A stretch of DNA of 64,000 bases from positions 39,963-103,962 of the forward strand of contig DHHM01000013.1 in NCBI GenBank assembly GCA_002403305.1, given 5' to 3'. The notes beneath the pieces were generated by a model that worked only from the letters and a program-made list of their open reading frames with translations, was not told where the DNA came from and did not search any database. Position 1 is the first letter of the stretch. Each line of letters opens with the position of its first letter. The DNA comes from Bacteroidales bacterium UBA4772. GTDB taxonomy: Bacteria; Bacteroidota; Bacteroidia; Bacteroidales; VadinHA17. The translations under genes and the position numbers were made by a program. Shown here piece after piece: positions 36,731 through 44,122 of the stretch.

Positions 36731-39096
36731 AAATGACAGAGAGAGTGATGAGACTCAGGGAACAGAGCATTAATGCGACTGAGACCTTAGCAGCCGAGAG
36801 GGCGCAGCTGATCACGCGATTTTATTCCAGTCGGGAGGCAGTGGGCCTCTCTGCACCTTTGCTCAGGGCACGGGCCTTTGAGTACCTGCTGCAGAACAAG
36901 GCCATCTGCATTAACGAGGGCGAACTGATAGTGGGAGAGCGAGGTCCCGCACCAAAGGCTACACCCACATACCCTGAGATCAGCCTGCACTCGATGCAGG
37001 ATCTTGAGATCCTTGACGGCCGCGAGAAAGTCAGCTTCAGGGTTGATGATGAGGTCAAAAGGATTTACAGTGAGGAGATCATCCCCTTCTGGGAGGGACG
37101 CAGCAATCGTGACCGCATCATGGAGCGCATGACTCCCGGGTGGCTTGCAGCCTATAAGGCAGGTATCTTCACCGAGTTCCAGGAACAGAGGGCTCCGGGT
37201 CACACTGTGCTGGGATACAAGATGTTTCATACGGGCTTCCTGGACCTTAAGAGGGAGATAGCTGATGCTGTTGCCAGCCTCGATTTCCGCAATGACCCGC
37301 AGGCCTATGACCGCAACGAAGAGCTGAAGGCCATGGAGATAGCCTGTGATGCCATCATCATGTATGCAGGAAGGCATGCCGATGCCCTGGAGGCACTTGC
37401 GGCAGAAGAGAAGGATGACAAGCGCCGCGGGGAGCTGGAGGGTATGGCGGCCTTATGCTGCCGGGTGCCGGCACATGCACCCCGGACCTTCCACGAGATG
37501 CTGCAGCATTACTGGTTTATTCACCTGGGTGTGGTCACCGAGCTCAACCCGTGGGACTCATTCAACCCCGGCCGCCTCGACCAGCATCTCTGGCCTGTCT
37601 ATGAAGAGGGAATTGAATCAGGAATCCTAACCCCAGATGAGGCATACGAGCTCCTGGGCTGCTTCTGGGTAAAATTCAACAACCATCCCTCACCCCCCAA
37701 GATGGGTGTCACGGCACAGGAGAGTAACACCTACACCGACTTCTGCCTGATAAACCTCGGGGGAGTGAAACCTGACGGCAGCGATGCCGTCAACGGCATG
37801 ACCTACATTCTTCTTGATGTGATCCGGGAGATGAGGATACTGCAACCCGGCTCAATGATACAGGTGAGCCGGAAGAACCCCGATCTCTTTATCCACAAGG
37901 CGCTGGATATTATCAGGACAGGCTTCGGGCAGCCCTCGGTATTCAACACCGAGGCTATCATTCAGGAGCTTCTCAGGCAGGGCAAGAGCATCGTCGATGC
38001 ACGCAACGGCGGGGCCTCGGGCTGCGTTGAGACTGGCGCCTTCGGCACCGAATGCTACTGGCTGACAGGCTATTTTAACCTGGTAAAGATACTGGAGGTC
38101 ACACTGAATAACGGTTTCGATACCCGCACCGGAGTGCAGGTCGGACCCATGACGGGCGACCCTTCGACGTTCAGCACCTTCGATGATCTCATGCTGGCAT
38201 ACAGGGAACAGGTAAATCACTTCGCCGACATAAAGATAAGGGGCAACAACGTCATTGAAAAGACATTCGCACTCCACCTGCCGGTGCCCTTCCTGTCACT
38301 GCTTCTGGAAGACTGCATAGCCAACGGCAAGGACTACAATGCCGGGGGAGCCAGGTATAATACAACCTATATCCAGGGAGTCGGTCTGGGCAGCATCACC
38401 GATATCCTTACCTCGATAAAGTATAATATCTATGATATGCAGCGGTTCACGTGGCAGGAGATGCTGACAGCCCTGAGAAACAATTTCGAGGGTGCTGAAG
38501 AGATGCAGTATGAAATGATCTACAAAACACCCAAGTACGGCAATGATGATGACTACGCCGATGCGCAGGCTGTGGCGGTCTTTGAGATCTTCCATGATGC
38601 CGTCACCGGCAGACCCACGCCCAGGGGAGGCACACACCGTATCAACATGCTGCCAACAACCTCGCATGTCTACTTTGGCAATGTGACCGGTGCCACCCCT
38701 GACGGTCGCAAGGCCCGGGTGCCTCTGTCCGAAGGCATAAGCCCCTTCCAGGGAGTTGACCGGCAGGGACCGACGGCAGTGATAAAGTCAGCAGCAAAGA
38801 TCGATCATCTGAGAACGGGAGGCACCCTGCTCAACCAGAAGTTCTCCCCGGAGTTCTTTGAGGATGAGGAGAGCTACGGTAAGCTCACCGCTCTCATCAG
38901 AAGTTACTTCAGTCTCAACGGACACCACATGCAGTTCAATGTTGTCAGTGCCGACACTCTGCGTGAAGCACAGAAACATCCTGAACTGTACCGTGATCTG
39001 ATAGTACGTGTGGCAGGGTACAGCGACTACTTCAACGACCTGGGGGAAGATCTGCAGAACGAGATTATCAGGCGCACGGGGCACGGAGAGATGTGA
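36727..39096 (+). CDS. hypD: glycyl radical enzyme, probable trans-4-hydroxy-L-proline dehydratase
   Basis: A 789-residue glycyl radical enzyme. The thiyl cysteine is C433 in GASGCVETG with E435, and the radical glycine is G764 in VRVAGYSDYF. Comparing from memory with the C. difficile hydroxyproline dehydratase (HypD), the pocket residues recur with a constant offset of one: F151, H159, D277, S333, D338, F339, Y449 and T644 here for F152, H160, D278, S334, D339, F340, Y450 and T645. It would convert hydroxyproline to pyrroline-5-carboxylate, useful for growth on collagen-type peptides. No proC lies nearby. Its start is the third ATG of a triplicated start region. Confidence 0.85.
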   Translation: MKMTERVMRLREQSINATETLAAERAQLITRFYSSREAVGLSAPLLRARAFEYLLQNKAICINEGELIVGERGPAPKATPTYPEISLHSMQDLEILDGREKVSFRVDDEVKRIYSEEIIPFWEGRSNRDRIMERMTPGWLAAYKAGIFTEFQEQRAPGHTVLGYKMFHTGFLDLKREIADAVASLDFRNDPQAYDRNEELKAMEIACDAIIMYAGRHADALEALAAEEKDDKRRGELEGMAALCCRVPAHAPRTFHEMLQHYWFIHLGVVTELNPWDSFNPGRLDQHLWPVYEEGIESGILTPDEAYELLGCFWVKFNNHPSPPKMGVTAQESNTYTDFCLINLGGVKPDGSDAVNGMTYILLDVIREMRILQPGSMIQVSRKNPDLFIHKALDIIRTGFGQPSVFNTEAIIQELLRQGKSIVDARNGGASGCVETGAFGTECYWLTGYFNLVKILEVTLNNGFDTRTGVQVGPMTGDPSTFSTFDDLMLAYREQVNHFADIKIRGNNVIEKTFALHLPVPFLSLLLEDCIANGKDYNAGGARYNTTYIQGVGLGSITDILTSIKYNIYDMQRFTWQEMLTALRNNFEGAEEMQYEMIYKTPKYGNDDDYADAQAVAVFEIFHDAVTGRPTPRGGTHRINMLPTTSHVYFGNVTGATPDGRKARVPLSEGISPFQGVDRQGPTAVIKSAAKIDHLRTGGTLLNQKFSPEFFEDEESYGKLTALIRSYFSLNGHHMQFNVVSADTLREAQKHPELYRDLIVRVAGYSDYFNDLGEDLQNEIIRRTGHGEM

Positions 39097-39283
39097 CCGC
39101 CGGTTCGAGGAAGAGTGATAACTTTTCCCTCAGGTTCCCGGAAAACGGAGGACTCTGCTCCCAGACCCCGGAAGCACGGAGAGATGTGAGTTCGGGAACA
39201 CAGGGCGTCGTGATCAGAGACTCCCTCTGACAACGTCAGCGTGCCCTCTCTGATAAGTAGTTGTCAATTTTTTGCCTTTCATA

Positions 39284-39298
39284 ATTGACATTGTCAAT
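39284..39298. promoter_or_regulatory. palindrome ATTGACATTGTCAAT upstream of the kinase-like gene
   Basis: A perfect inverted repeat (ATTGACA, T, TGTCAAT) lies 78 bases before the GTG start at 39377. A further half site TTGTCAA is at 39261-39267 and a TTTTGAC at 39301-39307, followed by TATATTTTG, a near-consensus -7 region. It may be an operator; the binding protein is unknown. Confidence 0.45.
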
Positions 39299-39376
39299 AA
39301 TTTTGACTATATTTTGTAAAATTTTCCACTGCCGCCCTGACAGGTTCCGTAAGGTCTGTCAGAGGCAGCCAATACC

Positions 39377-40081
39377 GTGGCCGTGAAAAAGATATTTGAT
39401 TATTTTGATACGCGCTACAGGGCTGAGATGCTTGGGAGGCCCATCGACCGTACGGGTCCTGTGATAACCGTCTCGCGCCTCACCGGGTGTGACGGCAGGG
39501 AAGTCGCTGCCGAGCTGGTCGCAAAGCTCAATCTCAGGTTCAATACCAACAAGTGGAAGTGGGTCGACAAGGACATCATCTACCATGCAGCCCACGAACT
39601 CAGGACTGACACGCACCGTGTGGAGACCTACTACCAGGGATTCGGCATGTCGGATATATCACAGATGATTATGGCCTTCTCCGGCACCTTCGTTACTGAC
39701 AGTTCCGTTAAGAAGGCTATCAGGGAGGTGGTGACATCAATTGCACGTGACGGCAATGCGGTGATAATCGGAAGGGGAGGAGTGGCTATTACCCGGGAGA
39801 TGACAAACTCCCTGCATGTCAGACTGGTGGCACCGCTTCAATGGCGTATTGAGAACGTGATGAGAAAGAAGAATATGATCGCTGAGAAGGCAGAGGAGTA
39901 TATTGTTGAAACCGATGAGAAGAGACATAAACTGATCATCGATTTCCTTGAGAAAAAGCCACTGTGCCTCGATTATCTCTTTGATGTGACGCTCAACAGG
40001 GGCAGTTTTACAATTGATCAGATCTCTTCCATGATCCTCGAGCTGTATGAGACAAAGATGAAGCTCAGAACGATATTGTAA
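39377..40081 (+). CDS. cytidylate kinase-like family protein
   Basis: A 234-residue protein of the cytidylate kinase-like family with a P-loop-like VSRLTGCDGREVAAELVAKL near residue 32, here with CDGRE in place of a classical GxxxxGK[ST]. Later VIIGRGG and HVRLVAPLQWRIENVM resemble the core of nucleoside monophosphate kinases. The true substrate is unknown. GTG 39377 starts MAVKKIFDYFDTRYRAEML; GTG 39383 is an alternative. It stands alone and converges with the malic enzyme gene across a shared terminator. Confidence 0.72.
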   Translation: MAVKKIFDYFDTRYRAEMLGRPIDRTGPVITVSRLTGCDGREVAAELVAKLNLRFNTNKWKWVDKDIIYHAAHELRTDTHRVETYYQGFGMSDISQMIMAFSGTFVTDSSVKKAIREVVTSIARDGNAVIIGRGGVAITREMTNSLHVRLVAPLQWRIENVMRKKNMIAEKAEEYIVETDEKRHKLIIDFLEKKPLCLDYLFDVTLNRGSFTIDQISSMILELYETKMKLRTIL

Positions 40082-40142
40082 CACTGTGCCTTTCCAAGAG
40101 TTTGGGCACAGTTATATGGTTGGTTTAGTGAAGAGGGTAAGA

Positions 40143-40177
40143 AGAGGGCCGGTGGCTTAAGCGCACCGGCCCTCTCT
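40143..40177. terminator. bidirectional terminator between the kinase-like and malic enzyme genes
   Basis: A perfect 12-bp stem (AGAGGGCCGGTG at 40143-40154, CACCGGCCCTCT at 40164-40175) separates two convergent genes. The right side is followed by pyrimidine-rich sequence and the left by TCTTACCCTC on the minus strand, so it can serve both. Confidence 0.8.
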
Positions 40178-40186
40178 GTCTTCTGG

Positions 40187-41494
40187 TCACAGGCAGCTTA
40201 TGTCTGCAATCCGTTTTATGTGATCAGAGGTACGCCTGTCAAGCGACCTCTCATACTCATCCCAGTCATCTATCTTCAACCTTGCAACACCGGTCTCTAT
40301 CGCCGCCCTGGCAACGGCTGAGGCAACCCTTGATATAAGCCGCGGATCCATTGGCTTGGGAATGATATAATCCGTGCCGAACTCCAGGGAGGAGAGCCCG
40401 TAAGCCTTGAGCACAACATCCGGCACAGGCTCCCTGGCTATCGCCGCCAGTGCCTTGGTGGCCGCAAGCTTCATCTCTTCATTTATAGATGTGGCCCTGA
40501 CATCAAGAGCACCGCGGAAGATGAATGGGAAACCCAGTACGTTGTTGATCTGGTTGGGATAGTCTGACCTGCCGGTGGCAAAGATCAGATCATCACGCGT
40601 GGCCATAGCATCCTCATAACTTATCTCCGGGTTGGGATTGGCCATGGCGAAGACGATAGGATGCGGCGCCATGGTGCTGAGCATCTCCCCGGTCAGCGTA
40701 TTCGCCACTGAGAGACCGAGGAAGAGATCGGCCCCCTTCACTGCTTCCGCCAGGGTGTTGATATCGCGGTCTGTAACCCACTCCTGCTTGTATTTGTTGA
40801 GATCTTTCCTGTCCCTGTTGATCACACCCTTGCTGTCAACCATGATCAGATTCTCCTTCGGCACTCCAAGTGCCACATAGAGCCGTGAGCATGAACTGGC
40901 CGCAGCTCCGGCACCGCAGACAACAACCTTAATATCACTTATATCCTTGCCGTTGATCTCCAGCGCATTGAGCAGTCCTGCCGCCGAAATGATCGCCGTA
41001 CCGTGCTGATCATCATGAAAAACGGGAATATCAAGCATCGCCTTCAGCCTGGTCTCCACCTCAAAACATTCGGGAGCCTTGATATCTTCGAGATTGATCC
41101 CTCCGAAAGTGGGGGCTATCTTGGCACATATCTCGATAAGCTTGTCGGGATCCTTCTCATCAACCTCAATGTCAAATACATCGACGTCTGCAAAGACCTT
41201 AAAGAGAAGTCCCTTGCCCTCCATCACCGGCTTGCCGGCAAGAGCCCCGATGTCACCGAGCCCGAGAACGGCAGTGCCGTTTGAGATGACAGCCACAAGG
41301 TTGGCCTTGGCTGTATACTGGTAGGCATCGTCCGGGTTCTTCTCAATCTCAAGACATGGGTAGGCAACACCCGGCGTGTAGGCCAGGCTTAGATCAAACT
41401 GTGTACAGTACGGCTTGGTGGGTATCACCTCCACCTTGCCCTTGCGTCCGCTGCTGTGATACAACAGTGCATCCTCCTTTGTGGCTTTTGGCAT
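40187..41494 (-). CDS. malic enzyme, single-domain form
   Basis: This 435-residue enzyme oxidatively decarboxylates malate to pyruvate with NAD(P). The N-terminal malic domain has the catalytic Tyr in LSLAYTPGVA and Lys/Asp residues in GDIGALAGKPVMEGK, and metal ligands in FHDDQHGTA. The C-terminal NAD(P)-binding domain has VVCGAGAAASSC. The common MaeB proteins of Gram-negative bacteria have about 750-760 residues with a phosphotransacetylase-like C-terminal domain, which is absent here: the gene ends cleanly at RIADISCL and a terminator. Coenzyme preference cannot be decided. Confidence 0.93.
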   Translation of the reverse strand: MPKATKEDALLYHSSGRKGKVEVIPTKPYCTQFDLSLAYTPGVAYPCLEIEKNPDDAYQYTAKANLVAVISNGTAVLGLGDIGALAGKPVMEGKGLLFKVFADVDVFDIEVDEKDPDKLIEICAKIAPTFGGINLEDIKAPECFEVETRLKAMLDIPVFHDDQHGTAIISAAGLLNALEINGKDISDIKVVVCGAGAAASSCSRLYVALGVPKENLIMVDSKGVINRDRKDLNKYKQEWVTDRDINTLAEAVKGADLFLGLSVANTLTGEMLSTMAPHPIVFAMANPNPEISYEDAMATRDDLIFATGRSDYPNQINNVLGFPFIFRGALDVRATSINEEMKLAATKALAAIAREPVPDVVLKAYGLSSLEFGTDYIIPKPMDPRLISRVASAVARAAIETGVARLKIDDWDEYERSLDRRTSDHIKRIADISCL

Positions 41495-41666
41495 AGCAGA
41501 AAAATTTTGATTATGAACGGTTAGGAAATAGGGATTAACATCACGAATTTAACACAATTCCACGATTGCTCCTATTTTTTGAAAATAATAAACTCAATTC
41601 ACTTTGTGCTCTTTGGAAAAATAGATATTTTCAACGTTTTAAACAGGACCTGACCAATTTCATGCC

Positions 41667-42611
41667 ATGAACCCTATGCTACAGAACATTGCGATCGGTG
41701 TTGATATAGGTGGCAGCCATATCACCGCTGTTGCCGTTGATATGAATAAACACCGCATCATTGAAGCCTCACGCGCCTCAGACCCCGTTGACAACAAGGC
41801 TGAGGCCGATGAGATACTGAAGGTATGGAACGATACCCTCCGGAAGGTGCTGAAGGGCATACAAATATTCAATCTCCGCGGAATAGGCTTTGCCATGCCC
41901 GGGCCGTTTGACTATGTCAACGGTATCTGCCTCATCAGGGGCGTGCCCAAGTATGAAAAGCTCTACGGCATAAACGTGGGAAAGGCTGTGATCTCGGCGC
42001 TGGGGCTGCCCTGCGACTGCCGGGTGCGATTCATGAATGATGCCAGCTCCTTTGCCGTCGGAGAGGCCTGGGCCGGCAAGGCCGCAGGGTTCAGGAAAAT
42101 GATGGCAATAACACTCGGCACAGGATTCGGTTCCGCCTTCCTCAGTGACCGAATCCCCGTGGTTGAGGGAGAGACAGTCCCAAAGATGGGATGTGTCTAC
42201 CATCTTCCCTTTGGCAACGGTATAGCAGATGACTACTTCTCAACACGCTGGTTCACATCCAGATACAAAGAGGTTGCTGGCTTGGTGGCGGAAGGAGTGA
42301 AGGAGATAGCAGTGGCAGCGGAGAGTGATCCCGCGGTCCGCGGTATCTTCAGTGAGTTCGGCACAAACCTGGGAGTCTTTCTGGCACCCTGGCTGAAACG
42401 ATTTGGCGCAGAAATACTTGTAGCCGGAGGCAACATATCACATGCATGGGAACTCTTCGGAGAGACCTTTGAGAGTGAACTGAAGAAGGAAGGATGTAAT
42501 TCTCAGGTAGCCATCTCCGAACTGAAGGAAGATGCCGCACTGCTGGGCAGCGCCTATCTCCATGATGAGGGATTCTGGAAGGCAGTGCAGCCTGCTCTCC
42601 GTTTAATGTAA
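41667..42611 (+). CDS. ROK-family sugar kinase-like protein
   Basis: A 314-residue ROK protein with phosphate-binding GVDIGGSHITAVAVD at the start, the catalytic region RFMNDASSFAVGEAW, and TLGTGFGSAFL. There is no N-terminal helix-turn-helix, so a kinase rather than a repressor is likely. The Cys-rich zinc motif typical of ROK proteins is missing; VPKMGCVYHLPFGNG stands in its place. It begins a sugar-related gene cluster and is followed 20 bases later by an MFS permease, suggesting phosphorylation of the imported sugar. Confidence 0.85.
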   Translation: MNPMLQNIAIGVDIGGSHITAVAVDMNKHRIIEASRASDPVDNKAEADEILKVWNDTLRKVLKGIQIFNLRGIGFAMPGPFDYVNGICLIRGVPKYEKLYGINVGKAVISALGLPCDCRVRFMNDASSFAVGEAWAGKAAGFRKMMAITLGTGFGSAFLSDRIPVVEGETVPKMGCVYHLPFGNGIADDYFSTRWFTSRYKEVAGLVAEGVKEIAVAAESDPAVRGIFSEFGTNLGVFLAPWLKRFGAEILVAGGNISHAWELFGETFESELKKEGCNSQVAISELKEDAALLGSAYLHDEGFWKAVQPALRLM

Positions 42612-42631
42612 GACTGAACAATCCAAAAACA

Positions 42632-43960
42632 ATGAATGAGAAAAAAATCGAGATGAGACTGGTGGTGCCGGTGCTCCTCTCTTTCTTTGTTATGAGCTTT
42701 GTCGACCTTGTGGGTATCGGCAAGGACCGCGTGGCCGGTGATCTCGGACTGAGCGACTTCATCCTGGGGCTGATACCCTTTGCGGCTTTTATCTGGTTCT
42801 TCATCCTCTCTGTACCGGTGGGCATACTGCAGGGCAGGGTAGGCAAGAAAACGATGCTCAATATCGGCATGGGAGTGACGGGAGTGGGGCTGCTGATACC
42901 CTTCTTCTTCTACAACTTTGCGACGGTGATTGCCGGATTTACCCTGCTGGGGATAGGGAATACTATAGTGCAGGTATCCGCCAATCCTTTATTAGTTGAT
43001 GTAGTAAAGGACTCTGATTCATCATCGAAAACTTCTAAATCCAGTCTAATAGCATTGATTGGATTTCTGATTATTTATTTTGCAGTAATTTTCCTCCTAA
43101 CCAACATTCGAGATATGTTGGTTTTACTAGTAATTCCTTCAATTCTAATCGCTATCATTACAGTATTCTTTCTTAAGGGTACGTCTTCTTACCTTAGCTT
43201 TTCACAATTTATAAAGGCGATTGGATCAATGATGGCTGCGCCACTAGCAGCCTTCTTCGCCAGTCGGTTTGGTGACTGGAAAATACTTTTCTTGGTTTTT
43301 GGACTTGTATCTTTCTTGAGTGTAGTATGGCTTAGCATGACAAAAATTGAAGAGAGTGCCGTGTCTGAAAAAGCACCATCCATGGGATCTGCCTTCAAAC
43401 TCTTAGGGAATTCATTCATACTTATGATGGTTGTATCAATATTCCTTGTTGTGGGCATTGACGTCGGGTTCAATTATTTCTCAGGAAAATTCCTTGCGAC
43501 TAACTTTGGTATAAATGAGGTATCAGCTCAATCGGGACGAAGTATCTATTTTTTTGGACGTGTACTAGGTACATTAGGAGGTGCCCTTATTTTAACTAGA
43601 CTATCATCGACAAAAGGACTGCTCTACAGTGCCATAATCTCAATAGTGTCGATCTTCCTCATAATGGTGATACCTACGAAAGCTGTTGCCTGGGTGCTGG
43701 TGTTCATCATCGGCATCGGCGTGGCGAACATATTTCCCCTGGTCTTCTCCCTCACGATCCAGAAATACCCCGAGAGAAGCAATGAGATCTCGGGCCTGAT
43801 GATGATGGCCATCTCCGGAGGTGCTCTCATACCACCGGCAATGGGACTGGTAAGCGACCTGACTGGTGTGGTCCCCGCAATGGGTGTGCTGTTGCTATGT
43901 GCCGCTTACCTGCTGGCAGTATCATGGATAATTATCAGGAAGAAGCTGGTCAACATATGA
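42632..43960 (+). CDS. MFS sugar permease (FucP-like), mosaic
   Basis: A 442-residue MFS permease probably taking up a monosaccharide. Family-type segments are MRLVVPVLLSFFVMSFVD, VQVSANPLLVDVV, SFSQFIKAIGSM, GRSIYFFGRVLGTLGGAL and RSNEISGLMMMAISGGA. Residues about 127-183 form an extra segment between LLVDVV and SYLSFSQF, with a Ser/Lys-rich stretch and two hydrophobic stretches (141-157 and 161-181) not expected in relatives, as far as I recall them. The DNA from about 42985 to 43625 is markedly AT-richer than both flanks. The reading frame stays intact. Confidence 0.85.
   Translation: MNEKKIEMRLVVPVLLSFFVMSFVDLVGIGKDRVAGDLGLSDFILGLIPFAAFIWFFILSVPVGILQGRVGKKTMLNIGMGVTGVGLLIPFFFYNFATVIAGFTLLGIGNTIVQVSANPLLVDVVKDSDSSSKTSKSSLIALIGFLIIYFAVIFLLTNIRDMLVLLVIPSILIAIITVFFLKGTSSYLSFSQFIKAIGSMMAAPLAAFFASRFGDWKILFLVFGLVSFLSVVWLSMTKIEESAVSEKAPSMGSAFKLLGNSFILMMVVSIFLVVGIDVGFNYFSGKFLATNFGINEVSAQSGRSIYFFGRVLGTLGGALILTRLSSTKGLLYSAIISIVSIFLIMVIPTKAVAWVLVFIIGIGVANIFPLVFSLTIQKYPERSNEISGLMMMAISGGALIPPAMGLVSDLTGVVPAMGVLLLCAAYLLAVSWIIIRKKLVNI
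42985..43625 (+). other. AT-rich block inside the MFS gene
   Basis: Hand counts give 27% GC for 43021-43080 and 37% for 43501-43560, against 55% for 42841-42900 and 53% for 43741-43800. Some 60-base stretches inside reach 47%. Both changes are abrupt. The block holds the extra helical segment (about 43010-43180) as well as recognisable permease sequence. Confidence 0.75.
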
Positions 43961-44026
43961 TTATCCCGTTTTCACAGGGGCCTCCACCGTTACGCAATGC
44001 TGAGTTAACCCATTCAAACAACAGAG

Positions 44027-44122
44027 ATGAAACTTGCATGAGCAACAACATACACCAGGAATTGATTATTATGTTTCATGAAAGTTCCATCATGCCGTAA
44101 AAAAATATTAATAAATAATCTG
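44027..44122 (+). promoter_or_regulatory. recurrent leader element, copy B
   Basis: A 96-nt stretch ending directly before the sulfatase ATG matches 22990-23083, which ends directly before the S46 peptidase ATG. It has ATGAAACTTGCATG at its start, AGGAATTGATTATT from base 31, CATGAAAGTTCCAT, and AAATAATCT beside the start codon. The first and third blocks can pair over about 14 bases with two mismatches. Confidence 0.6.

Larger units (their letters stand above)
36623..36754 (+). repeat. triplicated start region, 44-bp period
   Basis: Three consecutive copies of a unit resembling GGGAGGACAGAAGATATGAA place ATG codons at 36639, 36683 and 36727, exactly 44 bases apart. Copies 2 and 3 carry a strong GGAGG nine bases before the ATG. 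As 44 is not a multiple of three, the ATGs lie in three different frames, and only the third opens the long gene. Confidence 0.9.
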
